A DNA stretch of 64,000 bases from the NCBI RefSeq assembly GCF_964204645.1, contig NC_134028.1, forward strand, positions 3,136,501 to 3,200,500, given 5' to 3'. The notes beneath the pieces are model-generated. The model was given only the letters and a program-made list of their open reading frames with translations, searched no databases and was not told the origin of the DNA. Source of the stretch: Tubulanus polymorphus (lineage: Eukaryota > Nemertea > Palaeonemertea > Tubulaniformes > Tubulanidae). Positions 26,112 through 37,114 of this stretch are shown one piece after another; position 1 is the first letter of the stretch; each line of letters starts with the position of its first letter. The position numbers and the translations under genes are program-made.

Positions 26112-26368
26112 TACAAACAAATTTATAATCCTTTTCATGAGTCTCGGATAACATTGATCTTTGTCATCACTCCGATAGCATAATTTTTTGGTGGGTTATT
26201 TGAGTTATGATCTCTAAGTTCGCAAATTTTGAACGAAGAACTAAGTCTTCGGGCCTCGCGGGGCTCTTCACGCAGGCCGGTCAAGCATTTTCAACCCTAG
26301 TGCACCGCAAACGAGCAGTTTCCCACTTCTCACATATATATTCAGCTATTCCTCGTCATGTTTTGCTT

Positions 26369-27183
26369 TTAACAATCTCCCGTTCGTACTATTGCTGTAA
26401 CTCGGTCTTTCTTCCTGAACAAGGCAATATGACTGCCACCAAATGTAACCTTTCTTTGGCTTCCCGATGCGGACGACGTCACATTTAGGATGCTCTTCAA
26501 GCCTTCCACTGGTTCGCAGACGATTTCAACACGGCATGACTTTTTGGCTGGTTTGACGACGATTCTTGGACGGTCTGGACGACAGAAGCAAGCTTAAATG
26601 GAAATAATCTCGCTGCTTGATGTGTTGGTTATGGCAAACAATGATCAAGTATGAGACATAAAAGTTCATGAATATCAAAATCGAGATAAGACGGAAGAAA
26701 AAGAATTTTAAGAATTATCTAATGGATGCCATTTGAATGCATTCATATCTATTTATTACCTTTAAAGGTTTGACGAACATTTCTGAAAACCTTTCTGAAA
26801 CGAGAACCGAAAGAACTTTGGTTGGTATTCGATGGTCTTCCATCGTCAGCAATCTTTGGCTTGGAAGTCGCTCCCAAAATACTTGCATCTTCAGCCACTA
26901 CTGAAATGATGGATCCTTTAGTTAAATCTATGATACAGTTTGGAGAAGCGGCTCCGACTGCTCTCGTATTGGTTTTTCGATCAATGTCAACATCATCGGT
27001 AACGTTTAACTGGGCAACGTCATCAGGATGACCGACATCTCCATCTTTTCCATATTCACAATATCCATTCGATTTGCACATCGAAGTACCACCACAGATT
27101 GACGATTCTACCGGTGGTGATAGTAAACTTTCAACGACATCTTCCAAAGACTGGGCTTCGGGATCAATTTTGTTTTCCATCAT
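26369..27183 (-). CDS. Two-exon gene of unknown function, 215 residues
   Basis: Exon 1 is 27183-26760: ATG ATG start, donor GTAATA. Exon 2 is 26592-26369: acceptor CATTTAAG, stop TAA. The exon 1 frame runs on only a few codons into the intron before a stop. Splicing in phase 1 extends it by 75 residues. The N-terminal part is acidic (KIDPEAQSLEDVVESLLSPP) and carries a cysteine cluster between residues 34 and 43. The middle is variable, and a basic segment RFRKVFRNVRQTFK precedes the junction. Exon 2 begins CFCRPDRPRIVVKPAKKS and continues with VEIVCEPVEGLKSIL and VTFGGSHIALFRKKDRVTAI. There is no signal peptide or membrane helix. I do not recognise a family. It is arranged head-to-head with the four-TM gene at 27664, with about 480 bp between start codons, so a shared promoter is likely. 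The plus-strand frame at 26207-26488 is the antisense shadow of exon 2. Confidence 0.75.
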
Positions 27184-27663
27184 AGTTTTTATAAGCTTTT
27201 TATAGCAATATCAGCACAGTTTTTGCAGCGTTTGCAGAGATGCGATTAGCTCTGTTGCTAAGTCGACAGTAGTTTATGCAACAGTTGCTAGGCAATACCA
27301 AAAGCATCTTGGTTAGGGTTGCTACTGCAGCTTATATCCCGTTTGTTACTAAGGTGTTTTTTGGAAAAGAGTTTATAGGCTAATAATTATATATCTTTCA
27401 GGATTTTGCGTTCATCGTAAGATTAATTTACATTAAATGTCCATAATCAATGGCGTACGTAGAAAAATATATACACTCTAAAAACTTGTTTACGTTTTCA
27501 TTTCGCGCGTTCTTGTATTTTGACACAGTACGTGCGTTCGGACATGACCTTGGCAGGGGTTGGTTATATGATCTTATTCGACTTATTCTCATAACGCTTT
27601 CAGTGAAAGAAGCGCAAGAATGTTTATTGCTTTATTTTGGACCAAAAAGTATCGATATCGATA
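27184..27663. promoter_or_regulatory. Putative bidirectional promoter
   Basis: About 480 bp separate the minus-strand ATG at 27183 from the plus-strand ATG at 27664. No clear TATA box faces either gene. Bidirectional activity is inferred from the layout alone. Confidence 0.45.
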
Positions 27664-28374
27664 ATGAACGGCGAAGTCCCGCCGCCAGTATATTCCGAAA
27701 TCTGTGAGGAGGTAATGACCAGCAATGCCAGTGAGGTAGGACAACCTTCATCCGACCAAATAGAACCACCGCCTCCGTACACGTGTGCTGATGATGCACC
27801 ACCGCCGTATACCGTCGAATCACAGGGGCCTCCGAAATATCAGGACCTCGTTCCAGTCACGCCTACAACACTAGAAAATACAACTCGAACAAGATACAGC
27901 AGCGCGACCGACGATGAGCATTTCATACCACCTAGATGTCCGATGCTAATTGGCGACGGTGGATCTCGAATACTCATTTTACTGTCGATTATCTTTTTCG
28001 TTATCGAATTGGCCCAAGTTTTTCGCGGCAAATCATTGTATTATACAGGAGTGTGGGCGAATCCACTCTTTGTTGCGACTGGAATTGTATTCGCGAGGAG
28101 GGTCTATTGTGAGAGGAATGACTTAAAAACATGCACTGCTGTTCTTTGTTTTCTGTCAGTGATTTTGGCACCAATCGCCCTAGGATTGTCGATAGGCTCA
28201 GGCTATCATACGTGGAATTCAACGGATAAAATCTCGTTCTGGGGAATCGTGGCTGGAAGTAAATGTTTAGGATACATAGTGATATTGACTATTTTGATAT
28301 TTTTGTCGTGTAGAGTTCATAAACCGGTGATACCTCAGAATTCCTCAGAGATTGTAGCCCGAGAGGGAATTTAG
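27664..28374 (+). CDS. Four-TM membrane protein with N-terminal PPxY motifs (MS4A-like topology)
   Basis: A single exon of 236 codons from the first ATG at 27664. The open frame reaches further upstream but has no ATG there. The N-terminal 95 residues are cytoplasmic in character and carry four proline-tyrosine motifs: PPPVY (6-10), PPPPY (35-39), PPPY (46-49) and PPKY (56-59). These are the class recognised by WW domains of NEDD4-family ubiquitin ligases. Four hydrophobic helices follow at about 102-120, 129-146, 157-180 and 192-216. The helices lie close together, with a short second loop (RRVYCERNDLKTC) and a larger one containing the sequon NST. The spacing resembles the MS4A/CD20-like tetraspan group, but sequence similarity is too low for me to be sure. 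An alternative is an unrelated lineage-specific four-TM family. Confidence 0.75.
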   Translation: MNGEVPPPVYSEICEEVMTSNASEVGQPSSDQIEPPPPYTCADDAPPPYTVESQGPPKYQDLVPVTPTTLENTTRTRYSSATDDEHFIPPRCPMLIGDGGSRILILLSIIFFVIELAQVFRGKSLYYTGVWANPLFVATGIVFARRVYCERNDLKTCTAVLCFLSVILAPIALGLSIGSGYHTWNSTDKISFWGIVAGSKCLGYIVILTILIFLSCRVHKPVIPQNSSEIVAREGI

Positions 28375-28533
28375 CATAGGGCACGAGCCTTTTGAAATCA
28401 ACGTATTGTTCATTAGGAAAATCCATTATTTATATATGTATCGTATTAATAACCTATACGTGTAGAGATTATATTGGCAAGAATTTAAGTGAGTATGTTG
28501 AATTGTAAATTTTCAGGCATTATGTAGTCTCCA

Positions 28534-28539
28534 AATAAA
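28534..28539 (+). terminator. Polyadenylation signal
   Basis: AATAAA lies 160 bases after the stop of the four-TM gene. It is the first such signal downstream. Confidence 0.6.
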
Positions 28540-29004
28540 TGCATTGTTTTATTTAGGATAAATGATATAGTTGTAAATAGGAAAGTAAAAACTAGTTATA
28601 TTTTTCTTTACATGGAGAAATATCCAGTTGAGTGTATATTTTTTGTACGTACGCCTTACTGTTTACTGTATGCATGGAATAGAAACAACTTCACGACAAT
28701 CTTTTATATATACTCAATTTTATTACACAAGCAAAAAGATCTATAAAGACGAATATTTACATATGTGGTTGTACATATTAATAATACGTTTTCACAATCA
28801 ATGTTTAAGATTGATATATATTTTCAAACTACACTACACTTCTAATACCAAATATTCATAAGCGTACTGACCATGAAATTTACAAGTATCGGTTGACAAA
28901 AACAGTATATGCCACCAGCCCCAATTTTAATCAGCCAAAATCACCGTTTAATACACGTAATCTGTTCTTTCACGCGTCTTTAGTGTCTCAAGTAACTGAC
29001 GTTT

Positions 29005-29539
29005 TCATGTCTTACTCGTAATCATCACAAATGCGATCAGAGTGACCAGTAACATGATATTGCAGTCCACGATATTAGCGACATTGTCTGTATTACAGTT
29101 AGGCGTAATGCAACACGATGAACATTGTTCTAACGAATAAGCAGGTTCACCTACTGTAATACATCCTGTAAAACATGAATCTGAACAGCCGCGTTCAAAT
29201 GTCGTCAACTGATTATTTTCGACAAACCTCTTAACCTGTGGAGATATTCAGAAAAAAATGCAAAATCAGTTTGGTTCTAAAATGACAAAACATAGGACGT
29301 GTACATGGGAAACATGATTGGTAAATGACGAAATGACCGAAGGCTATGTTATGTCCTAAGACAACGGGGAAAGAATAATTCGGAAGACATCAAAGGACAG
29401 GGAGATGATAATAAATGTTATTTACCAGGCAGTAGTGGTAACCCTTCGGACATCGGATCGTTGGTATTTCCGATTTTTGGTGCATTGTTATACAATTCGA
29501 GCCGTGGACACTAAAATAACATCTATAACAAGTCAGATT
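29005..29539 (-). CDS. Ly6/uPAR three-finger, GPI-anchor-type protein (5' end incomplete)
   Basis: Two minus-strand exons are clear: 29539-29426 (acceptor GCTTGCACAG, donor GTAAAT, 38 codons, phase 0) and 29235-29005 (acceptor CTCCACAG, stop TGA). Together they encode a three-finger domain. It starts LTCYRC and continues GSNCITMH, RCPKGYHYC, RGCSDSC, CITVG and CSSCC, ending with the diagnostic CCITPNCN. A hydrophobic C-terminus follows (MLLVTLIAFVMI) with almost no tail, as in GPI-anchored Ly6 proteins. The mature protein should be extracellular and lipid-anchored. Its partner is unknown. A first exon with a signal peptide must lie upstream. A candidate is listed at 29939-30025, but its end phase does not match, so an extra short exon or another start is needed. 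Confidence 0.8.
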
Positions 29540-29938
29540 CTGTGCAAGCAATATTTCTTTTTCAAGGTCCGTGGTGTATTTCGATGCGTCGACATCTGAA
29601 ATAAATCGGGATTACTACCGGATCACTATTATGAACGGAATGAGACTGGCAAGACCTCCTGATGAAATCAATGTTAGACATTCGTTTCATTGTTGCACAA
29701 AGACAAATTGCGCTGAACATTCATTCATTATAACATCAGATAACATTGCAGATATTGGCAGTTCATTTCATACCCCTTGATAAAAACGTCTACAAGAAAA
29801 GCAAGTGAGTCAGATAACCCTTATCATTCTAATGATAATCAATCTCAAACAGTTCTAATGGAGTTCCTGTTTCTCAGAGTCATTTTTTACGCTGAGAAAT
29901 TCTGATTTGAGTTAGAAAACGCACGTACCTCGTATCTC

Positions 29939-30025
29939 TAACAAAACTGCGCATATAACAATTGCAGCCAATCTAGTAATCAAATCGTAAAGATTTTCAG
30001 TTGATCGGGTCTTTGATATCGTCAT
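29939..30025 (-). CDS. Candidate first exon (signal peptide) for the Ly6-like gene
   Basis: ATG at 30025, then 29 codons to a consensus donor GTACGT after 29939. The peptide contains a hydrophobic segment LAAIVICAVLLEI, as expected of a signal sequence. The exon ends in phase 1 while the first domain exon starts in phase 0, so direct joining fails. Either a small intermediate exon lies between 29540 and 29938 or this is not the true start. On the opposite strand the same region reads MLYCCSNNNC, itself a three-finger-like string. Confidence 0.35.
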
Positions 30026-30934
30026 GTTGTATTGCTGTTCAAATAACAACTGCCGAGATGTGCGTATGCAGCGTAACACAGCCTGCAGGATGAGAGATAG
30101 CTGTACAGTAAATTACCGTATCTCCGTAACGACGGAGGCGGCGCGCCGAGCTACATTTCCAATACTCCTTCTCCGGCCGCTGCAGCGACGTCGCTACTGT
30201 GGAATCGATCAATTCTAGGAACGCGCTGAGTACACTAAGTTTTCGTATTAAATCATTTTTCAATCGAAAACTTCCAATAAAGCGCTTTTTATAACTGATA
30301 AAGAAATGAATTAGCTACAATTATGGAAAGGGCCGCCGAATAGTTCAAACTACGACGCCTACTGCGGATGAATCTTCGAGAGTCGGTGGCCTGTTACAGC
30401 AACCGTTTCAGGCCCGTATTTAAAGGGATTGGGGAAGGGGGAGGGGTTCGAACGCAACCCTCATTGACGAAGTTCCGCCAGGATACCGGCCTCAAGAAAG
30501 TTTCAGCATTTTCAAGGACTCAGTCAGTTTCAGTCTAACTCAGTGGGCCTTGGCGGTCTCCCACGGGCGACATGCTGCCGAACTTACTTGATTAGACGCC
30601 AAATCGTTGGAAAAAAAGAAGTTGAATTTTCACACAAAATATGCTCGAAGTTGTGATATTGTTCTTTTTGTATCTAATTGTAGAAAAATATTTCTGCACG
30701 ACGAGTACTCCGGTACCGGCGAGGGCGGAGTAGCGAGTATGTGACAAACATTGTGTACTAATCAAGTTTGAATTGATTTTACAAACTGTGCGTAGGTTGT
30801 AAACCCTTATGTTGTGAGTGTTGTCGCACGTGTTTTTCTATCCACCTGATCCTCCGTGAAGCGTTCTGCCGAGAGGTATCATCATCTATCCTACTTTATT
30901 TCAACTTCAAGAGTAAATTAATCAAGTTCACAGA
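30026..30934. promoter_or_regulatory. SNU13 upstream region
   Basis: About 900 bp between the Ly6-type locus and the SNU13 start codon, with no TATA box seen near the expected start. A non-coding leader precedes the ATG at 30935. No other gene is supported. Confidence 0.4.
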
Positions 30935-32285
30935 ATGGTTAGTAAATTTTGCATTGATATTCTGCTTGTTGTAGTAAATATTGAACGTCGAAAAAACGTT
31001 TACGGTGTTGTATTTAGATTGTACTAATTATCGACTGAAACCTTCCGTACGTTACTTTATATTTCAGACTGACGAAGTTAACCCGAAAGCTTACCCATTA
31101 GCCGATGGTACATTGACTGGTACTATTATTAATATCATAACTCAGGCTGCTAATTACAAACAGATAAAGAAAGGTGCCAATGAAGGTACAAATTGCACAG
31201 TCCCTGCTGCTGGACCCCTTCCTCACCATATTTGATGGTCTTTCGTTGTTGATTGCAAAATTATATCCCTGAACTGTTTTCTTTTTTCAGCCACAAAATC
31301 TCTGAATCGTGGAAATGCTGAATTTATAGTAATGGCAGCTGATGCGGAACCGCTTGAAATCTTATTGCATTTACCTCTACTATGTGAGGATAAGGTTTGT
31401 ACAGACTACAGTTTTAATCCCTGAGTACTTTTTGATAATCTCTAGTTATAGAAGAATAATTGCATCAATTTTTTTCCCTGAATTTCAGAATGTTCCCTAC
31501 GTGTTCATCAAGTCTAAAACTGGTACGCTTTGCTTGAAGTCTTGCATTACATAATGTTCATGTGTCGTAGTTGAAAAGAAGAATATACAAATATTAAATG
31601 AACTGATCGTCCTAAAATCTGTAACGGTTTAGATGAAGCCGCTCCAATCAACTGCGTCACATGTACTTGTAAACAAAAGTTTACATTGATGAAGAAATCC
31701 CACACTTCGAATTAGAATTATACGATCAAATTTATCATTATGAAACCACAACGTTTCGGCTGTTGACTAACAGCCATCATCAGGTGGAATGACTGGAAAA
31801 ATAAGTAACAAAGAATATAAACTCGCAGGATCTAAAATAGAAGCAGTGTGTCAAAACTAGATAAACAGACCAAGCAATAACAACATCAAGGGGTGCCGTA
31901 GAAACCACAGCAATTCTAAACAGTTCAGAGTAAAAACAAATTGTGTAACTTAAGTGAAGTGGACTGAAGAGGGTGGCAATAACAGAGTGACACAGTGACA
32001 TTAACCCAAATCATAATAATAAATTTGATCGTATAATTTTAATTTGATGTGTGGGATTTCTTCATTTATCTACAGTATACACGGATTATAGTGTTTATTC
32101 GACAACTTTACATCGATAGTTTCGCTTTGTAATGAGTAATATTGTTATCTATATTTTCAGCTCTTGGACGAGCCTGTGGTGTTAAACGATCAGTGATCGC
32201 CTGCTCTGTAACTATCCACGAGGGATCACAGTTGAAACCTCAGATTCAGGAAATCCAGAAAAGTATCGAAAATCTTTTCATTTAA
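30935..32285 (+). CDS. SNU13: SNU13 (NHP2L1, 15.5K), L7Ae-family RNA-binding protein
   Basis: SNU13 binds kink-turns in U4 snRNA and in box C/D snoRNAs, including U3, acting in the spliceosome and in rRNA processing. Five exons join in frame: 30935-30937 (just the ATG), 31068-31185, 31291-31394, 31489-31522 and 32161-32285. All introns are GT-AG and phases agree. The product has 127 residues, one fewer than human. Conserved blocks are [83 protein letters not shown] and [11 protein letters not shown]. The kink-turn-binding GANEATK and the RACGV loop are intact. An ATG-only first exon is unusual but the donor (GTTAGT) is good. Intron 4 is long because it holds a MITE (31689-32065). Function is assigned with high certainty. 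Confidence 0.97.
31689..32065. mobile_element. MITE in SNU13 intron 4, about 377 bp
   Basis: The left arm starts ATGAAGAAATCCCACAC and continues through ATTATACGATCAAATTT. The right arm carries the inverted counterpart, ending GTGTGGGATTTCTTCAT, so the terminal inverted repeats are about 45 bases with a few mismatches. It has no coding capacity. The interior carries a hammerhead-like core on the minus strand (31752-31783). The target-site duplication is not clear by eye. Confidence 0.85.
31752..31783 (-). ncRNA. Hammerhead-ribozyme-like core inside the MITE
   Basis: Read on the minus strand: CTGATGA, then a perfect 7-bp hairpin GGCTGTT-AGTC-AACAGCC, then GAAAC. This is the order CUGAUGA, stem II, GAAA of a hammerhead core. 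A possible stem I (CCAC/GTGG) flanks it. Stem III and the cleavage triplet are not convincing. It is therefore only a candidate. Similar motifs are known in Penelope-like and other elements. Confidence 0.35.
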
Positions 32286-32416
32286 TTACGATAATTCGCT
32301 ATAACGTTCGAGGATATTATGTCTGCAGGACGTTGTATATTTTATAACCATGAAATTGTCATGTTCGATCATGGTCATCTTTATACGTTGTATCTTTCTT
32401 GTACAGTTCATTTTGA

Positions 32417-32422
32417 AATAAA
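32417..32422 (+). terminator. Polyadenylation signal of SNU13
   Basis: AATAAA lies 130 bases after the SNU13 stop codon, the expected distance. Confidence 0.65.
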
Positions 32423-32726
32423 TGATAACTCAGTTATTTTAATGCTGTAAAATCGTAGTTAGATATTGGTTGTTTTGTCCGTTGATAGATGGCAGACTAG
32501 TAGGAAAGAAAGGATTAATGCGTGATCTGTTCAGTTCGTGTAATGCAATTTAGGTAATGTTGAAAAAATCCACAAAACTGAAGTGACATTCGAAAGATAC
32601 AAAATGGCGACTTTTTGAATAGAAGGTAGGGTTTAGGGTCCGTTACATATTATTATACGATGGAGTTAGGATGAGGCTATAAGTAGTTAAAGAGTTGCGA
32701 TTCCAGGCAGCTTCGGCTATAGTGCT

Positions 32727-32741
32727 GGGGGGGGGGGGGGG
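32727..32741. repeat. Poly-G tract, 15 bases
   Basis: Uninterrupted G run on the plus strand. Confidence 0.95.
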
Positions 32742-32895
32742 CGGCTAGCACTCTTGTGCTTGCGTGTCTGAGTCCCAATTTTCGTGGATCTCTCTTAGAA
32801 TTTTCCAGTCCATCGCATATGCGCATTACATTGATTAGTGGATGGTTTCAACATTACACAAATTACTGTTGTAATCGACTGGTTGCTTGTCGGTT

Positions 32896-32992
32896 TCTGC
32901 GCCGTTCGCGGGCGGAGACCCGTAACCAGTCTGGTAAATAATCTGATTATAAACTGGACTGGTTACGGGTCTCTGCCCGCGAACGGCGCAGA
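32896..32992. repeat. Large hairpin: 35-bp inverted repeat with 27-base loop
   Basis: The arm 32896-32930 (TCTGCGCCGTTCGCGGGC...) is matched in inverted orientation by 32958-32992 with a single mismatch. The arms are GC-rich in AT-rich surroundings. A GGTTCGAGCCC string, like a tRNA B box, follows at about 33009-33019. Confidence 0.9.
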
Positions 32993-33019
32993 TCACTAGT
33001 GACAACCCGGTTCGAGCCC

Positions 33020-34540
33020 TGGGTTCGTCTAGCGCTGTAACGCGCGTCATTTCAAATCTCGTCCTGTTTTGGGTTAAGTATCCAATGCCTCCCCTTATAT
33101 TTTGGGGTTTAGTAACAGTATCATATCGTCACGTGAAGGGAATAAGCGTACCTGACTATGCTATAGGTGCGAACACTCCCTTGGAAACGAATCACAGGTC
33201 CATGGGGAGATCGAAGAATGGCTACTAATTAGTTATTTCTTCCTGTGATTCCTGGTTGTAGCAATATCGAGAAGAAATCCGGTCAATTCACAGGAGCCCA
33301 GATGTGTATCCACGTGATATAGCATTCACGTGCGCCTCCCGTAAGTTAACACGTGTGATCAGACCCGAAATAGAGAGAGAGGGCGAAATCAAAACAGAAC
33401 GAAGTGAATTCACACACATAATTGGAACCGTCATATCCGTCGATTTAAACAAAATTCCTGTAAACTCGATCGCCGGTGTCGATTCCCAATTTCGAAACTA
33501 AACCTCCAGTTTCGCACTAGGCAGGTGTGTTTGTAAGGGACACCAAAATCAAAACAAATCTACCAATTAAATGAATAACAGGCTCATCCCTATTTTTAGA
33601 AGAACACCTCTCTACAGTGAACAGTTTGCCTGCACCAAATATTTTCACTGCTATGTGGAGAGACTTTACTGTGGCCTCGATCACACAAGCATTTTTTTCG
33701 CTATCAAAAACTTCAGGTTCTAATTATATACTTTAAGACAGTGTCGAAGACGGAATTATTTTTTTCTGGTCTGTCATTTGAGGGTCGTTTTTTTTAGAAG
33801 TTATAACCTTTTTCTCAGAATAACGGACGCAAATACGAATGCTAAAGGCTTTCATGACATCGATACGTGATTTAAGACAAAACAGTGGCCCGAAGTTAGG
33901 CGCAAACGAAGATGGATGTATTCAATTATCGGTATCAGGATATGATTAACGATTTGTCACTGCAGAGAAGAAAGAAAAAATAGGCGACGCCGCCCCTGGC
34001 ATTTCAAAATTGGCATTTCACGGGAAGTAATCTAAAACTTTTTAAAAAACACAACATCAGATTTGTATTCTACGGAAACGTGTCTTCAAATTGTGACAAG
34101 ATAATTTTTTAAAGATATTTCCACTTTTACAGTGATATCATATAACCAAGAGCTGCTCGAGAAGTTATGATGTGTTTTGTTTTGTTATACACGTTGGTGT
34201 TGCACGTGTAGGCCCTATCTGTAAAAATCATCAGTATAGCGTTTAGATCGATAGATCGATGTACAATATACAGCGTGTCCTGATGCAATATCACCTACCA
34301 GCTTTACGTGTATCAGCTGAGGTTCGATTCACTTCGAGCTCGACTTCGTGTGTCTGCAGATGTTATCACACAGCTGTCGTCTGTCGGCCGGTGACATGAG
34401 AAAATTGATAACCACAACAAAAAGAAACTGGCGCAATATTCCCCTATTCGATTCATGAGAGAAGGTTTCTTTCGACTCATAAAAATACCAATCAATATTT
34501 CCGTCTATTATGTAGGATATTAAATTCGATAGTTTGTAGC
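33020..34540. other. Intergenic, no gene seen
   Basis: A plus-strand frame at 33304-33501 contains a GTAAGT donor-like site but no acceptor or recognisable protein. Minus-strand frames at 34313-34727 overlap the next MITE. Confidence 0.5.
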
Positions 34541-34781
34541 AGGGGCGGATCTTCGGAAGGCCGGGGACCAGAAGAAAAGAAAAGGCATTTCTCGGGTAAA
34601 GCAGTTGAGTCATAGGCTCCTGTTGGGGTTCCGAGTGGTTCCGCCTTCGGTTACAGATATTTTTGAACGAAGGATAAACGTCAAATTTACAGGTTTTAAC
34701 GATGTTTGTCTTGACGAAAAGGGCCACCTCAATGGGAAGGCAGGGGTCCGGACCCCCGCGAGACCCCCTATATCCGCCCTT
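34541..34781. mobile_element. MITE with AGGGGCGGAT / ATCCGCCCTT ends
   Basis: The left end AGGGGCGGATCTTCGG and the right end TATATCCGCCCTT form a short terminal inverted repeat. Near the right end is GGGGTCCGGACCCCC, a palindrome. A related terminus, GGGGCGGATCCAGG, occurs alone at about 35295-35308, probably a fragment. Confidence 0.7.
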
Positions 34782-36793
34782 GTGAACTTGTAAATGTAGC
34801 GATACGCGAGTTCCGTATATATTAACACTCCAGAAGCCAAATTACGAAACGTTTACTTAATGAATTGAAAAAACGATACTTGGACCTGAGCCTTTGATGG
34901 TCTTATTATTTTATACATATAGGCTTTCTTCCTGTGTTGTTTCAAAGGAGGGAAACGGAAACAAGAAAATACATATATAATCTTTGGAAAGAAATCCTAC
35001 ACTGCTGATGGCGGCCCTCAGGAAACAACGTTCCCTGCAATCAGGATATTAGTGGAAGTAGCAATCGGAGCGGTTCTTCCATATATCACATTGGAAATTA
35101 AACACTTCCCTCGACTGGATGTAAAGGCCAGCCGCATCCGATGTATAGTCATGAGTAGGATTCAGGTCAAGTTTCTCTTTGTTTATGCGTTCATCAGTTA
35201 CCACGATTGGCAAATATTGCCACAGTTCTTCCGTGACGTCACGCGTGTGACGCTAATAATCGCAGACAATTGATTCACCATTCTCATACGTGCTGGGGCG
35301 GATCCAGGCTGGAATCTCTGCTCTAGAAAAAATCGTTATTTTCTGGTTTTTTTTCTCAAAAAATTGTCTTTTTCCACAGCTATTCCAAATCATTATGAAA
35401 AATCAGTAGTAAGCCTAAGTCGTCACTAAATGTTAAATTTCATTGGTAATGCAGGAAAATGCATCTGGAGGCTTCTATTTTTCCAAATTCATTTGCTACA
35501 CAGTTACTTAAACCTTGACATCCCTGCATCATGCGAGGGTTAGACATATGCCATATCTTAGCATGGATCGCAATTTATATCGTAAAATCTTAGATTTGGG
35601 GGAAAACGATGTTGGAAAATCAAAAGCAAGATCAGAGATTCATCATTTAAATTTTTGAACTTTAATTACATTGATTATGATTTTGCGTGGCATTTCTATC
35701 GGTAGTCGATCTTTGGTATAACAATCAACATCAAATTCCAGTGTTGATATATGTATATACGCGACATGAAGAAATATAAATCGAAATGTCAGATGCCACG
35801 AAAAGATGGTATTATTTATATCTAAACCACCGCATGTTCTATCTTTGGATCCGACCTTTGTTTCAGACGACAAAGAACACACAGGGTAACAGATGATCAC
35901 GAGAAGATTTCAGATCGCTGTTTCTCATGAATCGATAATTTATTTTTGTCAGTAATCGAACAGTCGGTTGTCGATATGTGATAATGTTCTGTACGATTCT
36001 GACAGCAGAATCAGCGCTAACGGCTCTTCGCATTTGGGTTTCCTGAAATACATGTGCTGTATAAATACAAGCGCATACTTTTTGAAATCCGTGGCACCAC
36101 GATGCGCATATTCGTCATAGCTATATTTCCTGCAATCGTAATTCTGAATTATTTAGTGCATCGCTAGCGGCAAATTCCTATTTTTAGTAAGTGATCGTTG
36201 TTGTTGAGACTTTTATGCGTAAATGCGTAAAACCCGACAAATATACTTTACAGAAACGTACGTATGACGGTAAAATGATAGCGCAAAATGGATTTCTAAA
36301 GCGTTTGACGGCTTATTTTGCACTTATGTTGAATTTTCGAATTTTGGTAAAAAGCCTCGAATAAGCACACTCCCCGAGATAAAAAATGATTCATAATAAC
36401 TTTATCACGTCGTATGGTCTTTTTTTTATTGAAACAGATGACGAACTTTAACAGGTTTCATAACAAGCTCTAATTGGTACATTAGAACATACCGCTATAT
36501 ACAAATTCTGAAATTATAGAAATACTTCATTCGCTGAATTAAAATAACTATGATATGCGATAGCGAAGGTATCATTTAGATTCAACTGATAAAATCTTGA
36601 GTTTTTATCTTCTGGAATTTATATATGGTGGGATAAGATGATAAATATCCGAGGTTCCGCCATGTTTAATTGTGGATTCTCGATTAAGCTTTACTAACGC
36701 TCTTGACCACAATTTCCTGTCTATTTTTTGTCAACATTATCAATAAAATATATATCTACAAAAACACCTTTATCAATTCATATGTATACTCCG
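34782..36793. other. Intergenic, no gene seen
   Basis: AT-rich, with only short unsupported frames and the orphan GGGGCGGATCC end near 35295. Confidence 0.5.
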
Positions 36794-36912
36794 GGGACAA
36801 GTTGCTCTAAAGTTGGTTAAAAGATAACGGGTGGATAATATACCAACAATGAACTTTTAATTGTCATCCACTGGTTAGATTAGCTCTGACCAACTTTTAA
36901 ACAACTGGCCCA
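36794..36912. mobile_element. Short fold-back element (MITE)
   Basis: GGGGACAAGTTGCTCTAAAG followed by TTGGTTAAAA on the left is answered by GACCAACTTTTAAACAACTG and GCCC on the right, in inverted order. There is no coding capacity. The ends are reminiscent of, but distinct from, the GGGTCCAGTT family. Confidence 0.6.
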
Positions 36913-37114
36913 CGGCAGTTAAGCTATATAACGTACATAGTACGAGATAATTCAATTGTCAATAAATTTGCACTCTGCTTGAAACAGTGTTATTATTATA
37001 TCACATTTACCGTGTATCACCTTATGCTTGAAGAAATTAATAATTTACAAACTACATGCTTTTCGTTCATACAGATATTCCGATATCACTCGAATCGATT
37101 TATCTAATGGAAGG

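Noticed and set aside
26207-26488. Plus-strand 93-codon frame, first thought to resemble a degraded histone H2A
   Set aside because: It is antisense to exon 2 of the minus-strand gene at 26369-27183; the H2A resemblance is limited to short strings such as IPRH.
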